In this document: piece by piece, positions 46,301-57,700 of the stretch
Position numbering within the stretch: position 1 is the first letter of the stretch
Layout: the number at the start of each line of letters is the position of its first letter
Assembly (NCBI RefSeq): GCF_963082655.1
Contig: NC_081553.1
Coordinates: forward strand, 193,939,373 to 194,003,372
Direction: 5' to 3'
Origin: Stomoxys calcitrans
Taxonomy: Eukaryota; Arthropoda; Insecta; Diptera; Muscidae
Length of the DNA stretch: 64,000 nt
Notes under the pieces: generated by a model
What the model was told of the DNA's origin: nothing
Database searches by the model: none
What the model saw: the letters and a program-made list of their open reading frames with translations, nothing else
Translations under genes and position numbers: made by a program

Positions 46301-47497
46301 GTCACCATTGTAGTCTACATATGGTATATTGCATGGGCGAAGTGTTTTCTTAATGTTGTTCTCCTTATAAAAACAAGCAGGCATCAACGTACACGGAGCA
46401 CCCGTATCACACACAGCATTAAGCTCAACTCCATCAATTACAACCTGAAGAGAATACACATCACTAGATTTGCGCTCAGCCACACTGAAAATTGAATAAT
46501 TAAATAAATCATCATTATCATAATCATCATCATTGTTATCAATATCATTAGATACATAATTCACACTTCTCTTTTTATTATGACACACAGAAGCCAGATG
46601 TCCATTTCTTCCACACGAATGACATTTGCTCTCCTTGTATTTACAAGCTTGAGAGCTGTGGTTGCGCCAACCGCAATGAGAACAAGCTGCCTTTTTTTCA
46701 ACTTCCATTCTGTTATCGCGACCGCCGCTTCTGTTATTTTCATAGCCATTGCCTCTGTTGTTGTTATAACCATTGCCTCTGTTACTGCTGTTACCACTGC
46801 CTCTGTTGCTGTTACTGCCTCTGTTACCGCTGCTGCCATAACCTCTGCCACCACCGCCACTGCCGTTATACTTGTTGGAGAGTCTTTGCTTTTGCACCAA
46901 GTTCACAGAACTTTGCTCCCTCTCTGCCTCTTTTGCTATGCTTTTCGTCTCCATGATCATCGCTTTTTTCAACGCCACTTGCACCGTTAGACTTTCGTCC
47001 TCTTCACACAGTCGTTCGAAGATGAAATGTGGCAAGCCCATCACAAACTGATTTAAAACAAAAGCATCCAAGTTTGCACCAAATTTACAATTAAGCGCCA
47101 ATGTCTTAACTCTGGCATACCACTCAGCAACCGTTTCACTATCACTTTTTGTTGAGACATGAAACTTTTTTCTTTCGCTGAACACTATCGTAGGTGGGGT
47201 GTACTGCGTATCCAATATCTCGCACAACTCCTCATATTTTTTTGACACAGGGGACACTGGACTGCATAAACTATGCAACATTTTATAAGCCACGGCACCA
47301 ATTGATTTTAATAAAATCGACTTTTTCACATTGTCGTCCGTGCAGCTTATTTCACAAAAATGTATGTCCAGACGCTCTTTCCATACATTCCACGCCTCTA
47401 CACTTGGGTTAAATTCTGGCACATTAGAAGTCTGGAACACTGCAATTTGACTGGCTGCAAAACTTTGGTTTCCTTCTCCTTCCATCTTAGGCGGCAT
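43379..47497 (-). CDS. Gag-Pol polyprotein of the gypsy retrotransposon
   Basis: A single 1372-residue frame with no frameshift or stop between gag and pol. In order: a capsid-like region (1-260), a Gly/Asn/Arg-rich linker, two CCHC knuckles (about 271-307: CSHCGW, CHSCGRNGHLASVCH), aspartic protease with DTGA (about 363), reverse transcriptase with YQDD (about 645), RNase H with TTDASNNA (about 794), and integrase. The integrase has HRSHLG plus CLPC zinc ligands (about 1015-1050) and the D, D, E triad in HIDFAGP, SDNGTQF and NGQAENF (about 1078-1165). All catalytic residues are present. The fused gag-pol and lack of env resemble the K02A2.6-like gypsy elements common in invertebrate genomes (family judgement from memory of motifs only). 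It is read opposite to its nearest + strand repeats. Confidence 0.95.
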   Translation of the reverse strand: MPPKMEGEGNQSFAASQIAVFQTSNVPEFNPSVEAWNVWKERLDIHFCEISCTDDNVKKSILLKSIGAVAYKMLHSLCSPVSPVSKKYEELCEILDTQYTPPTIVFSERKKFHVSTKSDSETVAEWYARVKTLALNCKFGANLDAFVLNQFVMGLPHFIFERLCEEDESLTVQVALKKAMIMETKSIAKEAEREQSSVNLVQKQRLSNKYNGSGGGGRGYGSSGNRGSNSNRGSGNSSNRGNGYNNNRGNGYENNRSGGRDNRMEVEKKAACSHCGWRNHSSQACKYKESKCHSCGRNGHLASVCHNKKRSVNYVSNDIDNNDDDYDNDDLFNYSIFSVAERKSSDVYSLQVVIDGVELNAVCDTGAPCTLMPACFYKENNIKKTLRPCNIPYVDYNGDKLKLVGEYDASVTFQGKSKSVVVVVVNSSNPPLLGRSFLRSFNFELLQVNNIGSMDSNATIIEQIKNEFSEVFQDKLGEYNVSKISLKIAEDAAPVFCKPRPLPLAWKGKIEKKLRDLISSGVLEPVDNSDWGTPLVPILKPNGDLRICGDYKVTLNKFLLDFKYPLPRIDEIFASLEGGEVFTKLDLSNAYNQLVLDEESQFLCAWSTHIGTLKVKRLPFGVKTAAAIFQKTMENLLRDIPYVVVYQDDITITGKNMQEHIRTLKRVLQKLQSSGLKLNLNKSVFFQSEISYLGFNIDKHGLRKNNDRISSIISCPIPKNISELRAFVGMANYYSKFINDFAKIMSPLYNLLSKDVAFDWSDKCHKSFEDIKKSVTSDQILVHFNPDLPIILTTDASNNAVAGILSHRFSETTKPIAFVSRALTKSEKNYSTLEKEALAIVFSVTKLRQYLLGNKFILRTDHRPLLAIFGSDKGLPVMASARMQRWALILSGFNYTIEYVKGIKNEADSISRMPQKEFQSDYVENSYINFIEANEAGFKIDFKDISRETRRDPILSRVVDCISNGTLNNIAGANFTPFREKYTQLTVEYGCILWGYRTIIPDKLKEKVLNELHRSHLGIVKTKALARSYIWWPGLDKDIENLIKNCLPCQKLQSSPEKSSLIPWVPNDSVWSRIHIDFAGPIRNFYFLIVIDSFSKFVEVFKTKDMTTAFTVSRLRELFSRYGIVDTLVSDNGTQFTSHDFETFLSLNGIKHILTAPGHPSTNGQAENFVKTFKKSIYANLEQNKDANLDQILYRFLMDYRNMTHCSTGECPAKIFFGRKLKTRFSLLKPPTTTEKIINAQENNVRNHKGNRNIQFTEGQKVMVRDYRNPNKSSWAQAKIKQQLGPQSYSCILSHNNYIIKRHLDQIRGQQQKQQQIVDLQAPTTNTLSSDGPQQMQTTEDISHTRRELRPREGGRVVRKPDSGTNSNLDTN

Positions 47498-47577
47498 TTA
47501 TTTTTTTGCTCTGTTTATCACTTTTTTTTTTTATATAAAATAACTTATTTAAGTTCAAAAAAAAAAAAAAAATTTTT

Positions 47578-47593
47578 TTTATCCTCGTCGCCA
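47578..47593 (-). other. Probable primer binding site
   Basis: On the coding strand TGGCGACGAGGATAA starts five bases after the 5' LTR. It begins TGG, as expected for pairing with the CCA 3' end of a tRNA. The tRNA cannot be named from sequence here. Confidence 0.55.
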
Positions 47594-47597
47594 AATA

Positions 47598-47904
47598 TGT
47601 AATGTATTGACACGGCAGAGATGAGATGCGTTGCAATTGAATTCCAAATACAGAGTGCCCTTTATTTATAACAAAACAAAGCTTAGAACTAGAAATGTAT
47701 AACAACGTATGTACATGGATATGTATGTATGTGTGTGACAGTATGTTACATTAAAGAGATGCAAACAGCAAGCAGATAAACATTTAAATACGAGTGAGAG
47801 TGTTTACCACTTGTTCTTATGGATAATAAGAAAATAAGAATAAGGTGAGGGAGAAAACGTACATTAGACTGGAACGTAAATATGTTTATACTGAATACTC
47901 TATA
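47598..47904 (-). repeat. 5' LTR of the gypsy element
   Basis: Same 307-base sequence as the 3' LTR at 42973-43279. The gag-pol start codon lies 100 bases downstream. Confidence 0.93.
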
Positions 47905-48430
47905 GTTTCCCAAGGCGTGGTGATATCGCCGGCACTGTTTAACCTCTACCTATCCTCTATTCTATCCAGCATAGAGATCGTATCATATGTGGACGATTGT
48001 ACGATTATGCAATCAGGCCCCCAACCATTGGTAGCATCGGCGATAGGTTAAACTTCCACCTCAACAAACTTGCCTCTTATTTCTCTGCAAGAGATCTGAA
48101 GATATCTCCCAACATATCTTCATACACATTGCTCACTACATACTCGCATGATCTGTCGGAATGCCGCTCTTCGAACTCCAGCAGGACCTCACGAGACAAA
48201 GATTCAATAGGAGACAAAGATCCTACACGTGCGAAGAAATAACTACATACTGTCCAAACAATACCTTCGGGGCTGTTATCGTAGGGACTATTCAAATCAT
48301 CACCATGTTGATAGGTATCGACCGCTCAGAAAGAAACTTTAAGGTGGATCTACATGATCTTGAACGAGAGGTTCAGCGCTACAAGGAAGACCCTGTAGAT
48401 CAAGACCATGTAGACATTTTCATAAATACT
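47905..48430 (+). pseudogene. Jockey-like retrotransposon fragment with YVDD block
   Basis: Begins SQGVVISPALFNLYLSSI, then EIVSYVDDCTIMQSGP, the catalytic palm of the jockey family with both Asp residues kept, then LNFHLNKLASYFSARDLKIS and a decayed thumb. Frameshifts follow at about 48050 and 48160. The gypsy element interrupts its 5' side. It ends about 300 bases from the Blm stop codon. Confidence 0.75.
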
Positions 48431-48494
48431 TTTTGTAATTAGACTCATGTTACATAAACGGACATTTTTAATAATTTTTCATAAAAAAAAGTTA

Positions 48495-48500
48495 TTTATT
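48495..48500 (-). terminator. Candidate Blm poly(A) signal
   Basis: AATAAA on the minus strand, about 230 bases past the Blm stop codon, in an AT-rich stretch. Confidence 0.45.
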
Positions 48501-48727
48501 TATATAAAGACTACATGCCTTTAAATTACAACTTAACAAACGTTTATCAAACAACAAATTTTAAAAATTCACACTTTATAGTTTTTCTGTTTCAGCTTTT
48601 TATAGAAAAATTAATTATTTATCGAATTGTTTTTGAACTTGTTACATATTAAAATGAAATTATGAGAGGACTTTTAAACATAAATTGCAAAATACAAGTT
48701 AATGAACAAAAAACGAACATATAAAAA

Positions 48728-51700
48728 TTATTTCGATGTTGGTATAGGCATAAGTTGAAAACCTCCACTTGAACCTAAAAATTAGATATTAAACGGTGAA
48801 CCAGATTTCTTCTTCTAATTCTAAGGGTGTGTATATTTACCAGTTTTCTTAGCTATCCAAGTACCACCACCCCCACGAGTACTGCCAGATCCACCTCTAC
48901 CGCGACTTGAACTGCCCCGTTTTCCTCGAGATGGTGAGCCAAATACTTTTTTACTTCCATACTTTTTGGAAGGACTTACAGTGGCTACCCCCCAACTATT
49001 GGAACTTGTACCAGATGCTTTGCGAGACTTCTTGGCACTGCCACCTCTGGCACGCCAGGTACGTTTTCGTTTACCACCGCGATAACTGCTACCACCACCA
49101 CTATTCGAACTTCCCTGTGATGCGGCGGCTCTACTCCAATTGGCTCCATCGTCTTCATATTCATCGCTTTCACTGTTGTCATCAACAATCTGTTTATTTG
49201 GCTTTGCTTTTTCTTGCTGTTCTTCTAAGTCCATAAGAATGCATAGTTTCTCAGCTGCATAATTTCTTGTGATTTCCAAGAGTTTTGCACCATATTTATC
49301 AAAATTAGCCTTGGTCACATGTGGAATGGAACACATTTCAGCCTCAGTTTCTGGCAATTGCTCAGCCATGGCTTTAATAGCCTGGATATTCATGATACTG
49401 GCCATTGTAACATTTCGCTGAGCGGCAATTGTGCGACACAAGTCCAAAAGATCCGAATAACAACGGTGATAAATGTCCTTAAGTTGTTCACTTCCCTTGG
49501 AAGATGCATTTGTCTTATTGCTTGCTGAACTGGATGCTGCATCATCATTGGCAGCATTCTTTTGGCCTTTGCCTTGTTTGCGGGTGACTGCAAATTCCAT
49601 GGCATGCGTTTCTTTCATAAGTCTTTCGACTTGTGGTCCCAAATATAAATACGCCTGTGGAATATCGTTGGCAAATATCAGATCTTCTCGCAAAAATTCC
49701 TTTGTAACCATGATACGAAGTAATCGCTGTATATCAGCCTTATCCCACTCCTTGAAGATACCATGATGTCGAGTTTTGTTGTGATTAAAATCAATAATTT
49801 TTTTAATATTTGATCCTTTAAGGACATCGGCTGAAATGGTAAGGGGTAAGGTAAAAAAATTTTGACGCGACTTAAAGACTTAACTTTTATAGCGTGTGGC
49901 TGCCCTTATTTATTGAACTTCCCCATTACAGTTTAACCTAGAGGGTCACCTCAACTTTGTCCTCTAGTATGGGTGGAACTGTCCCCCTCATAGGGAAAGT
50001 TATAAAAACACCTCAGCTAGAGATGGCAGTGTTACTCTGCCATTAAAGTATCCCACAAATAGCAAGGTGTTATGCGACCTATGACATTCCAAGGTTTGTT
50101 TCCGACTATATTAGAAAGAAATTTTCAAGCCTTTGTCGCATTAAAAGGGGCTATGTTGCATCGGACACATGTAAAACCAGATAAAAAACCGACAACTCAA
50201 TGATAACAACAAGTTCAACCGCTCAGGAGAAAACACGCATTGCTACGGAGAACACCGATGTCGTCTCAGTATGCCCAACCTGTCCGGGAAGCGGGAACTT
50301 TAACGAATGGATTTATTTCTACTTACCAATATGCAATAAGGTAAAACGCGAACGACCGCTACATATGTCCTTTACACAATGAGCAACCTTTCGACATTGC
50401 TCCAAAGGATTAATAATCTAGAAAGAGAAATAAAGAGTATTTCATAGAGGAACACAAGTACAGAAAGGCAAACGTCAGGCGGAGCCGACATACACTACAC
50501 ACTTGATTAACTTTTTACATCTTTAACTCAAAAGGATACCGTTAATCTTTAAAGTTAAATGACAATATATAGCTTAACCTACCAATGGAGATTCATACAG
50601 CCCTATCTCTCTTGTATCCCCAGTGACTAAGGTTTTTGAAAACACGGCTTCTTCCGTCTCTAAAGGAAAACACCAATTGGTAAACCACCAACACTGCATA
50701 AGGAAGTCACATTGCACTACAATGGCCTGAACGACAGTGCCAGCCGGTTGTACGTACCGGATTGACCCGATGGAGTCCTTATTGACAAGGGCTGTCACTG
50801 CTACAACAACAATAACAACTGAACCATTTCCAGTCGCCAGTCGTATGTGAAATTTGGGGATAAGAAGTCAAAGCCCCGTAGAATGAAACAGGGGGTTCCC
50901 CAAGCTTTGGTAATATCGCTGCAAGAAAATTTGCAGCGAAATTAATCGCAAGACGGGTAAGGTAGATGTTTAACCTATCGCGAGGGCCAAAAGCCATAAT
51001 CGTTCAATCGTCCGCATATGTTAAGATAACGCTGCCCTCTAAAGGGAGCGTTATAGAGGATAGTTAGGGGTTAAACAGTACCAGCGATATTACCAAAGCT
51101 TGGGGAACCCCCTATTTCATTCTACGGGGCTTTGACTTCTTATCCCCAAATTTCACATACGACTGGCGACTGGAAATGAAGATATCCGCCACTAAATCTT
51201 CAGCCACATTGTTCACTACATGAACAGTGAAAGTACGTCGGCAGATGGATATGAAAGTCGATGGCATAACAATTACGACCATCAACTACAATATTTGACA
51301 GCCTTACACATTCTCCGCACATGCCACTGCAATGTGTGACGAGATCAAAAGAACAACTGAATCCTCCAGCTATTTGCCGGCAGCACTTGGGATGTTGATA
51401 AAGATGTGGTAAATAACTTTAGGGTGAATGCGGACGTTGGAGAACGACCCCAAATTAACCTCCCCCGACAAACCAGGGCAGTTCTGGCTCAATTATGATC
51501 CGGCAGTAGCAGTCGCCTCAGCTCCTACAGAGCAAGGATTGATGCCAACGTGCGGGATGTGTGTCCCGATTGTGACCTGGAACCCTTTTTGTGAGACCAA
51601 CCGCCACCCATAGCACCTGATAAAGTTGATATCGCTCGGCCAATCGGAGTAATTCTGAATTAACTATGTTCCGGTTAACGCAGTCATCTTAAATCCGACA

Positions 51701-54700
51701 TTGGATTGTTGCTAACGTGCTGGACGTTTGTTCAGATTGATACTATGGAGGTTGACGAGGATCGCTACCTCCACATACGTGGCTACAACAACAACTACAA
51801 CCCACATGGCTCACAGTCCAACGTTACTTAGACCACCGGACCACACATTCGCAGTGACAATAGATCTTTCCAAAGCCGTTGACATACTCTGTTATTGCAA
51901 GACATCTTGTACTCGGCCCTCACGAATGCCATTAATTGAAAAACTACTTCGAATCCAAGCGTTTATCGTGTACCAAGGTCGTCGATCTCGTTACAAGCTA
52001 AAAATTAGATGGCCAAAAGGGGAAGTTGTGACCCAAGGCAGATTTTAAAAGGTGACCTCATTCGAGCGGCTGAAAACAGCCAGCCAATTTGACGGTATTA
52101 AGATGACAGTTCTGTGTTTACATTCATTGCAAACCATCCTTTTTTTGTACATTCTTTTTGTTTAAGTTTCTCTAAAAATTTACTTTTTGACACAGTGGAC
52201 CTGTTGCTCTGTTGTTGCAGGACATCTTGTACTCGACCCTCACGAATACCATTAAATAAAAAACTACATCGTATCCAAAAGGTGGTCTTCCGCGAACGGT
52301 TGAAAACAGCCGGCCAGTTTGAAGGCATTAATATGACAGTTCTGTGTTTATATTCATAGGAAACCACCCATGTTTTTGGACCTTCTCTTTGTTTGAGCTT
52401 CTCTTAAAAGGTCGCTTTTGGCAAAAAAAAAAATTCTCATCCTGTTCGTCCTGCAGGATGTGTTTTGTTTTATTTTTGCAGCTAAAGAAATTGAACTCAC
52501 CAGGCAAACCAGAGAAGTTCTGAGTCCAATTACGATCCGACAGATGCAGCCGCCTCAACTCCTACAAGTTAAGAATTGATCCCAACGTGAAGGATGTAAC
52601 TGGGACCACACGACACACGCCTCCTGCGAGGCATAGAGGTTAGCATGTCCGCCTATCACACTAAACTCCTATGTTTGAAACTTGACCATTAGAATTGCTG
52701 GCAACATTTGCAATTAGTAGAAAGTTTCATTTGTACGGTAGATAGCATTCTTCTGTCAGACGGTGCGGCGGAATGATAAGGCTACCTCACTTACTACTGA
52801 ATATTCCAAAATAAATATACTTTATAGAGTACAAAAGCACCCTTCATGATGTTACCATTGGAATGAAAAACTTAATATATTACCCAATCCGAAGTTAAGC
52901 CATGCTTCTTTAAGCCCAATGCTCTGCCACCTTTTACTATATAATTCCAATTAACTATTTAATAAGTGCTATTACTTTACTTACTGTATACTGTTGTTGT
53001 TTAAGGCAATTATCACATGCTGTAGCACGATTTCTTAAACATTCCTCTCTGGTGAAATGTTCGCCAAAGTAATCCAACTGCTGTGCCCGTCGACAATCGG
53101 CAACATTTTCACAATAGCCCACAATGCGATTTAAATTTTCAATGTGAATATTTTTAACATTTGCCGTAATTGATTTATCCACTGCAGAACGAAAATATGT
53201 TGCAAAGAAATTTTAAGCAAAATTTGTTTTTGTACTCACTATCCATCATTTTACGATAACGCATCATATCACTGTAGTTGTAGTATAAAATGCAATGGGC
53301 CGTTTCACCATCACGCCCCGCTCTACCAGCCTCCTGATAATATCCTTCAATTGATTTTGGCAATGAATAATGCAAAACAAACCGTACATCTGGCTTATCA
53401 ATACCCATGCCAAATGCTATGGTGGCACAAATAACCCGATATTTATTGGTAATCCAATCTTTTTGGCGTGTCTCCCTTACGCTATCCGAAAGACCGGCAT
53501 GATAAGCACAAGATTTAATGCCAAACTTGCACATACGTTGGGCAACATCATCACATTCCTTGCGCGATAGGCAATAGATGATGCCACTGTCTGTGGCAGG
53601 TCGAGAAAGAATGAAATTCTTAATATCATCCACGGTGGTTGAACCTTTTTTAGGGAGCACTGTATACTTGAGATTGCTACGATTGAAACTGGATAAAAAC
53701 CACTTAGGGCTTTGGAGATTCAATTGTTTCAATATATCCATTCTTACACGAGGTGTTGCGGTAGCTGTCAATGCCATTGCGGGCACTTTTGGAAAACGCT
53801 TTCTCAGTATACCTAGGCGTTTGTAGTCGGGACGAAAGTCATGGCCCCATTGTGATACACAATGGGCTTCGTCTATGACAAAGCGTGATATACTGTTATT
53901 CGCATACAGAGTATCAAGGAGATCTTGAAACTTTGCAGAACTGGAAATTTTTTCTGGGGTCACATAAAGGATTTTAATACGAGGCGGTGTTGTTTCCAAA
54001 TCACAATAAATGGCTCGTTGTTCCTGCAACGATTGATCACCAGAGAAATTTTTGGCGTATATCTGAAAAGAAAAACAAAAATGTAAAGCGAAATCAATAG
54101 GCCGTCTGGAATTAATTGGTATAATCTATACATACATCCAAGGAAGCCATTTTATTCACTTGATCGGATATCAAAGACTTTAGCGGACTTATGACAATAG
54201 TCACACCTTCTGTCATTATGGCCGGCAGTTGATAGCATAAGGATTTTCCACCTCCGGTAGGCATTAATACAAAACAATCGTGACCCGTCAAAGCAGCATT
54301 TATCACCTGCAGTTGATTGGTGCGAAAACTCTTTAGACCAAAATTTACACGTAGAGCTTCCATGAGTCGTTTCGAATGAGGATAATTGTAACCATCAAAT
54401 TCTCCTGTAATTCCATCATTTTGAACATTTGAATGAAAATTGCCAGCAATTTTTTGGGCTGATGCTGTTAAGTTTGTAGTCTGTTTATCTAGTGTTGAGA
54501 GTCTGTTGGATGAGGAGGTAGGTGTTTTGAGTAAGTCATTTATAAATGAGGCTCGACTGGTGCTCGGTGTATCATGGTCATCGATTACAATGGTGGATGT
54601 TGAATGTGAATTATACGAAGTGTTTGGTCGATTTGTATTCAATGTAGCAGCTGCCTGTGAATGTCTTATTTCAAACATCTCAGGATCGTAGACCTGAAAT

Positions 54701-57700
54701 GAGAATAATTTTATTTTTCGAATAATTTTATTTTGCCTTGTCACATATAAATCACTATGTTAAAGGTAATGGGGTCAGAATGTGGGGATACGATCCATCG
54801 TAGCGCAGGGGTTAGCATATCAGTCTATGACGCTAAACGCATGGGTTCAAACCCTGGCAATAACATCAGACAAATTTTCAGCATTGGTTATCCCTTCCTA
54901 ATGCTGGCTACATTTGTGAGGTACTACGCCATGCATAGAGGCCATATAAAATCTTCTGCCCAAAGAGATATCGCACTGCAGCACGCCGTTCGGACTCGGC
55001 TATCAAAATGATATCCCTTATCATTAGCTTAAACTTGAATCCGATTGCGCTGATCGATATGTGATAAGTTTGCCTCTGTTCCTTCATGGAACGATACGGA
55101 AGGCGAATTGACCGTAGGAGTTAGAGAACTGCCATAAGTAACTTACCGAATGCGAAACCTTTCGGGGCGACGAAATCCACGTTATGGGCGCGGGCAACGA
55201 ACGTGCATGTACCAACGTGGAACAGTGAAGCGGTATTAATGGACAAACCCTATGGGAGGATCTGGTCCGTGAGAAGACGAGGCTATTACTGAAAGGAATC
55301 AGGAAGGCGGACCGTATGGCTTTCCCTATCGTAACGGAAGATAGTTTAGGCGGTGAATTAGTTTGAACCCTATAAATCAACGGGACGGATGGCGAACTGA
55401 CTGCTATGCTGAAAACGACAGGACCGATTGCCATACGTATCCTTGAAATGTAGTAGTTTTCCTCCCGAACGCTGGGACAACGAGTCATTCTCTACCCAAA
55501 GACTACAGGCCAATAATGGCATACCCTTACTGGTATGCGGCTATCAGCATGCGTACACTAAGTGGCGGTCGGTTGATAGTGCCCTTCATTATGTGGTTGG
55601 CTACATGGGGCAATATGGGTGTGGGCGACTTCACTTTGGCGACCTACCTGGACATATAAGGGGCTTTAAATAACGTGGAGTCTATACATGGCGCTCTGAT
55701 GGACATGGAGGTTCCCCCTATTTTGGTAAACGGTGGTAATTTGTAAATACGATGCTGGAAGGCCGGATTATCAACGCGTCACTGGCAGAGGGCTCCATAA
55801 GGAAGATTGTGATAAGAGAAACTCTGCAAGGACGTGTTTTATCTCCCTATTTTAGCTTTTGATCAATGGGATTCTGTGTTATTTCGAGAGGGAGGGTGTG
55901 AACATCGTTGCCTTCGACGCCGTCATCATGTTATTGTAGCCACATTTTCATGTGGAGGTGGCGATCTTTACCAAGCTCCTGTAGGTGAGAAAGGTCGATC
56001 CGGTTGAAAAGACCGATCGCCACGGAAACATGGTGGCCATTGGTTATTGAAAGGCGCCAATAACACGCCTTGCAACAGCCGGTGCCGTCCAGTCCCTCCC
56101 TGAGACTCTCCGCTCGATACCGCTGATTGTCCGCGACTGCCATTGCAGCTGCTACGTTTGGAGCATTCCACTATCCGCAACCTGTGGACGCCCGATAGCT
56201 CGCAGCTAAGCTTCTCGTGACAGCCATGAACACCACATAGATCGGACCTCAATGCTCTAGCCTGTGTGGTGCTCACAGCTATCCCGTGCCGGGACGCCGT
56301 TATCATGATGGGTGGTCGTTTCCTCTCTGCCAATACGGACATCATTCTGGGAGCTTTAAGGAAGCTTTCAGGATGGGCGAGGGCCAAGAGGCTTGGCATA
56401 AATCCCAGAAAGACTGCAATGGTCCTTTTCACTAAGAGGAGGTAAATGGATGTATTTAAAGGATCTGTCCTGGGTTCTTGAGTGGGCTATTTATACTATT
56501 TTTCTATTCTGGCGTCATGCTGTATGCGGCGCGACTGATAATATACCAGGGGAGTGCTTCCTTCTTGATAGGTTGTAAGTCGTTTTCCCGAAAAGCGATC
56601 TCTGGGTTGGGGCCACCCCGCCCTTCCCAAGACCGTCTGTATGCACGGATGGATCTAAATTGAATGAGGGTACTGGAGCAAGAACCTTCATTGAAATACT
56701 TAGAATCAGGGCAGATTATACATTTCGGGATGAGTCGAGCATCTTTCAGATGGGGGCAGTCAAGGAGGAGTTGAAGACGGTCGAGCACCTGCCCCGCAAT
56801 TGCGAGAAGACACTGGATAATAGGTGAACACCTCTTTGCGAGCCATGTTGCCATTCTGGAATTCCGTGGAGTCCTGAACTGGTTGACTGGACCATACTCT
56901 CGACGATGTGTTTTTCTTCTTGTCTTGCGCATTATTTTCGCTTTTCTGTCCTTTTTTTTATGTCTTGTATCGTTCTGCAGTGCATGTTCATAAAATTGTT
57001 CTCCATCTTCTTCTATTCTACATTCTTCAAGGGTAAACGCAATGGATATAAGGCCTCCGAGTTAGCGGCGAGCAACCTAGATTGCTAGTCGCTGTGCCCT
57101 TCCATAACCCAACTTATGCAGAAAGGTGCGGTAAGTGACAGTGTGTGTAGGGCATGTGGGGAAAATGATAAGATGTTGGCACATTACCTATGTCCATGTC
57201 CGGCTTTCGTAGCCTACAGACGTCGGCACTGGGGTATGGTTAGAGAATGAAGAACGATTAAGAATTTTCAGATCAGCACGAAATTCCTGACGGAAACCTC
57301 CTCGGGGTTACTTATCGTATTTAGAGCGCATAACAAACCGATTACTTTCTTAGATGTATGGAACAGATTAGAATCTGCATACTCTTTTCAATCAAACCAG
57401 ACCTTGGACGTCCGATAACCGATATGGTAGCGTACTCGAATTATCAGTCCGAGGGTCGAGAGTTCGATTCCCCCAGAAATCTGGTCTGAAGTTGCTGTGG
57501 TAGCAAAATGGAATAAAAGAGTCTAAGTGGGTCTGTTTAGAAAATAAACTGTTACTCTAACCTAACTTAGTGTTCAGTGTTGCTTTCCCCATACGATTTG
57601 GGCCCAAGCGCAATTATTTATTTCAAAATACGTTTTCTTCAAACAAATGTATAGCGGCTCCTAAAAGTTGTTTGTATTACAACAAAATGTCATTTAACTA

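Larger units (their letters stand above)
42973..47904 (-). mobile_element. Complete Ty3/gypsy LTR retrotransposon
   Basis: Two 307-base LTRs (42973-43279 and 47598-47904) that I read as identical flank one 1372-codon gag-pol ORF on the minus strand. GTTTC occurs directly outside both ends (42968-42972 and 47905-47909), a 5-base target duplication. The order protease, reverse transcriptase, RNase H, integrase is that of Ty3/gypsy elements. No envelope-type ORF is present. Matching LTRs and an unbroken ORF mean a recent insertion that may still be active. It sits between a SINE-like element and a jockey fragment, 4.2 kb upstream to 0.8 kb downstream of the Blm 3' end. Confidence 0.95.
50820..52600 (+). 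pseudogene. Rearranged jockey-like fragments in Blm intron 6
   Basis: Pieces include a palm stretch around 50860-50920, thumb and C-terminal text at 51180-51420, [20 protein letters not shown] and [12 protein letters not shown] at 51410-51580, [15 protein letters not shown] at 51850-51900, and PGKPEKF-like C-terminal text at 52490-52560. The order is scrambled relative to an intact element, and one piece is inverted (see the inverted repeat). Confidence 0.65.

Noticed and set aside
46561..46990. Ala/Val/Thr-rich frames on both strands within gag
   Set aside because: Out-of-frame shadows of the repetitive Gly/Asn/Arg linker of the gag-pol ORF.
42973..47904. Endogenous retrovirus with envelope
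   Set aside because: After integrase there is only about 100 bases before the 3' LTR, so there is no room for an env gene.
57405..57545. Functional tRNA gene
   Set aside because: A B-box-like GTTCGATTCC is present, but acceptor and T stems do not pair, and the sequence continues into unrelated DNA.
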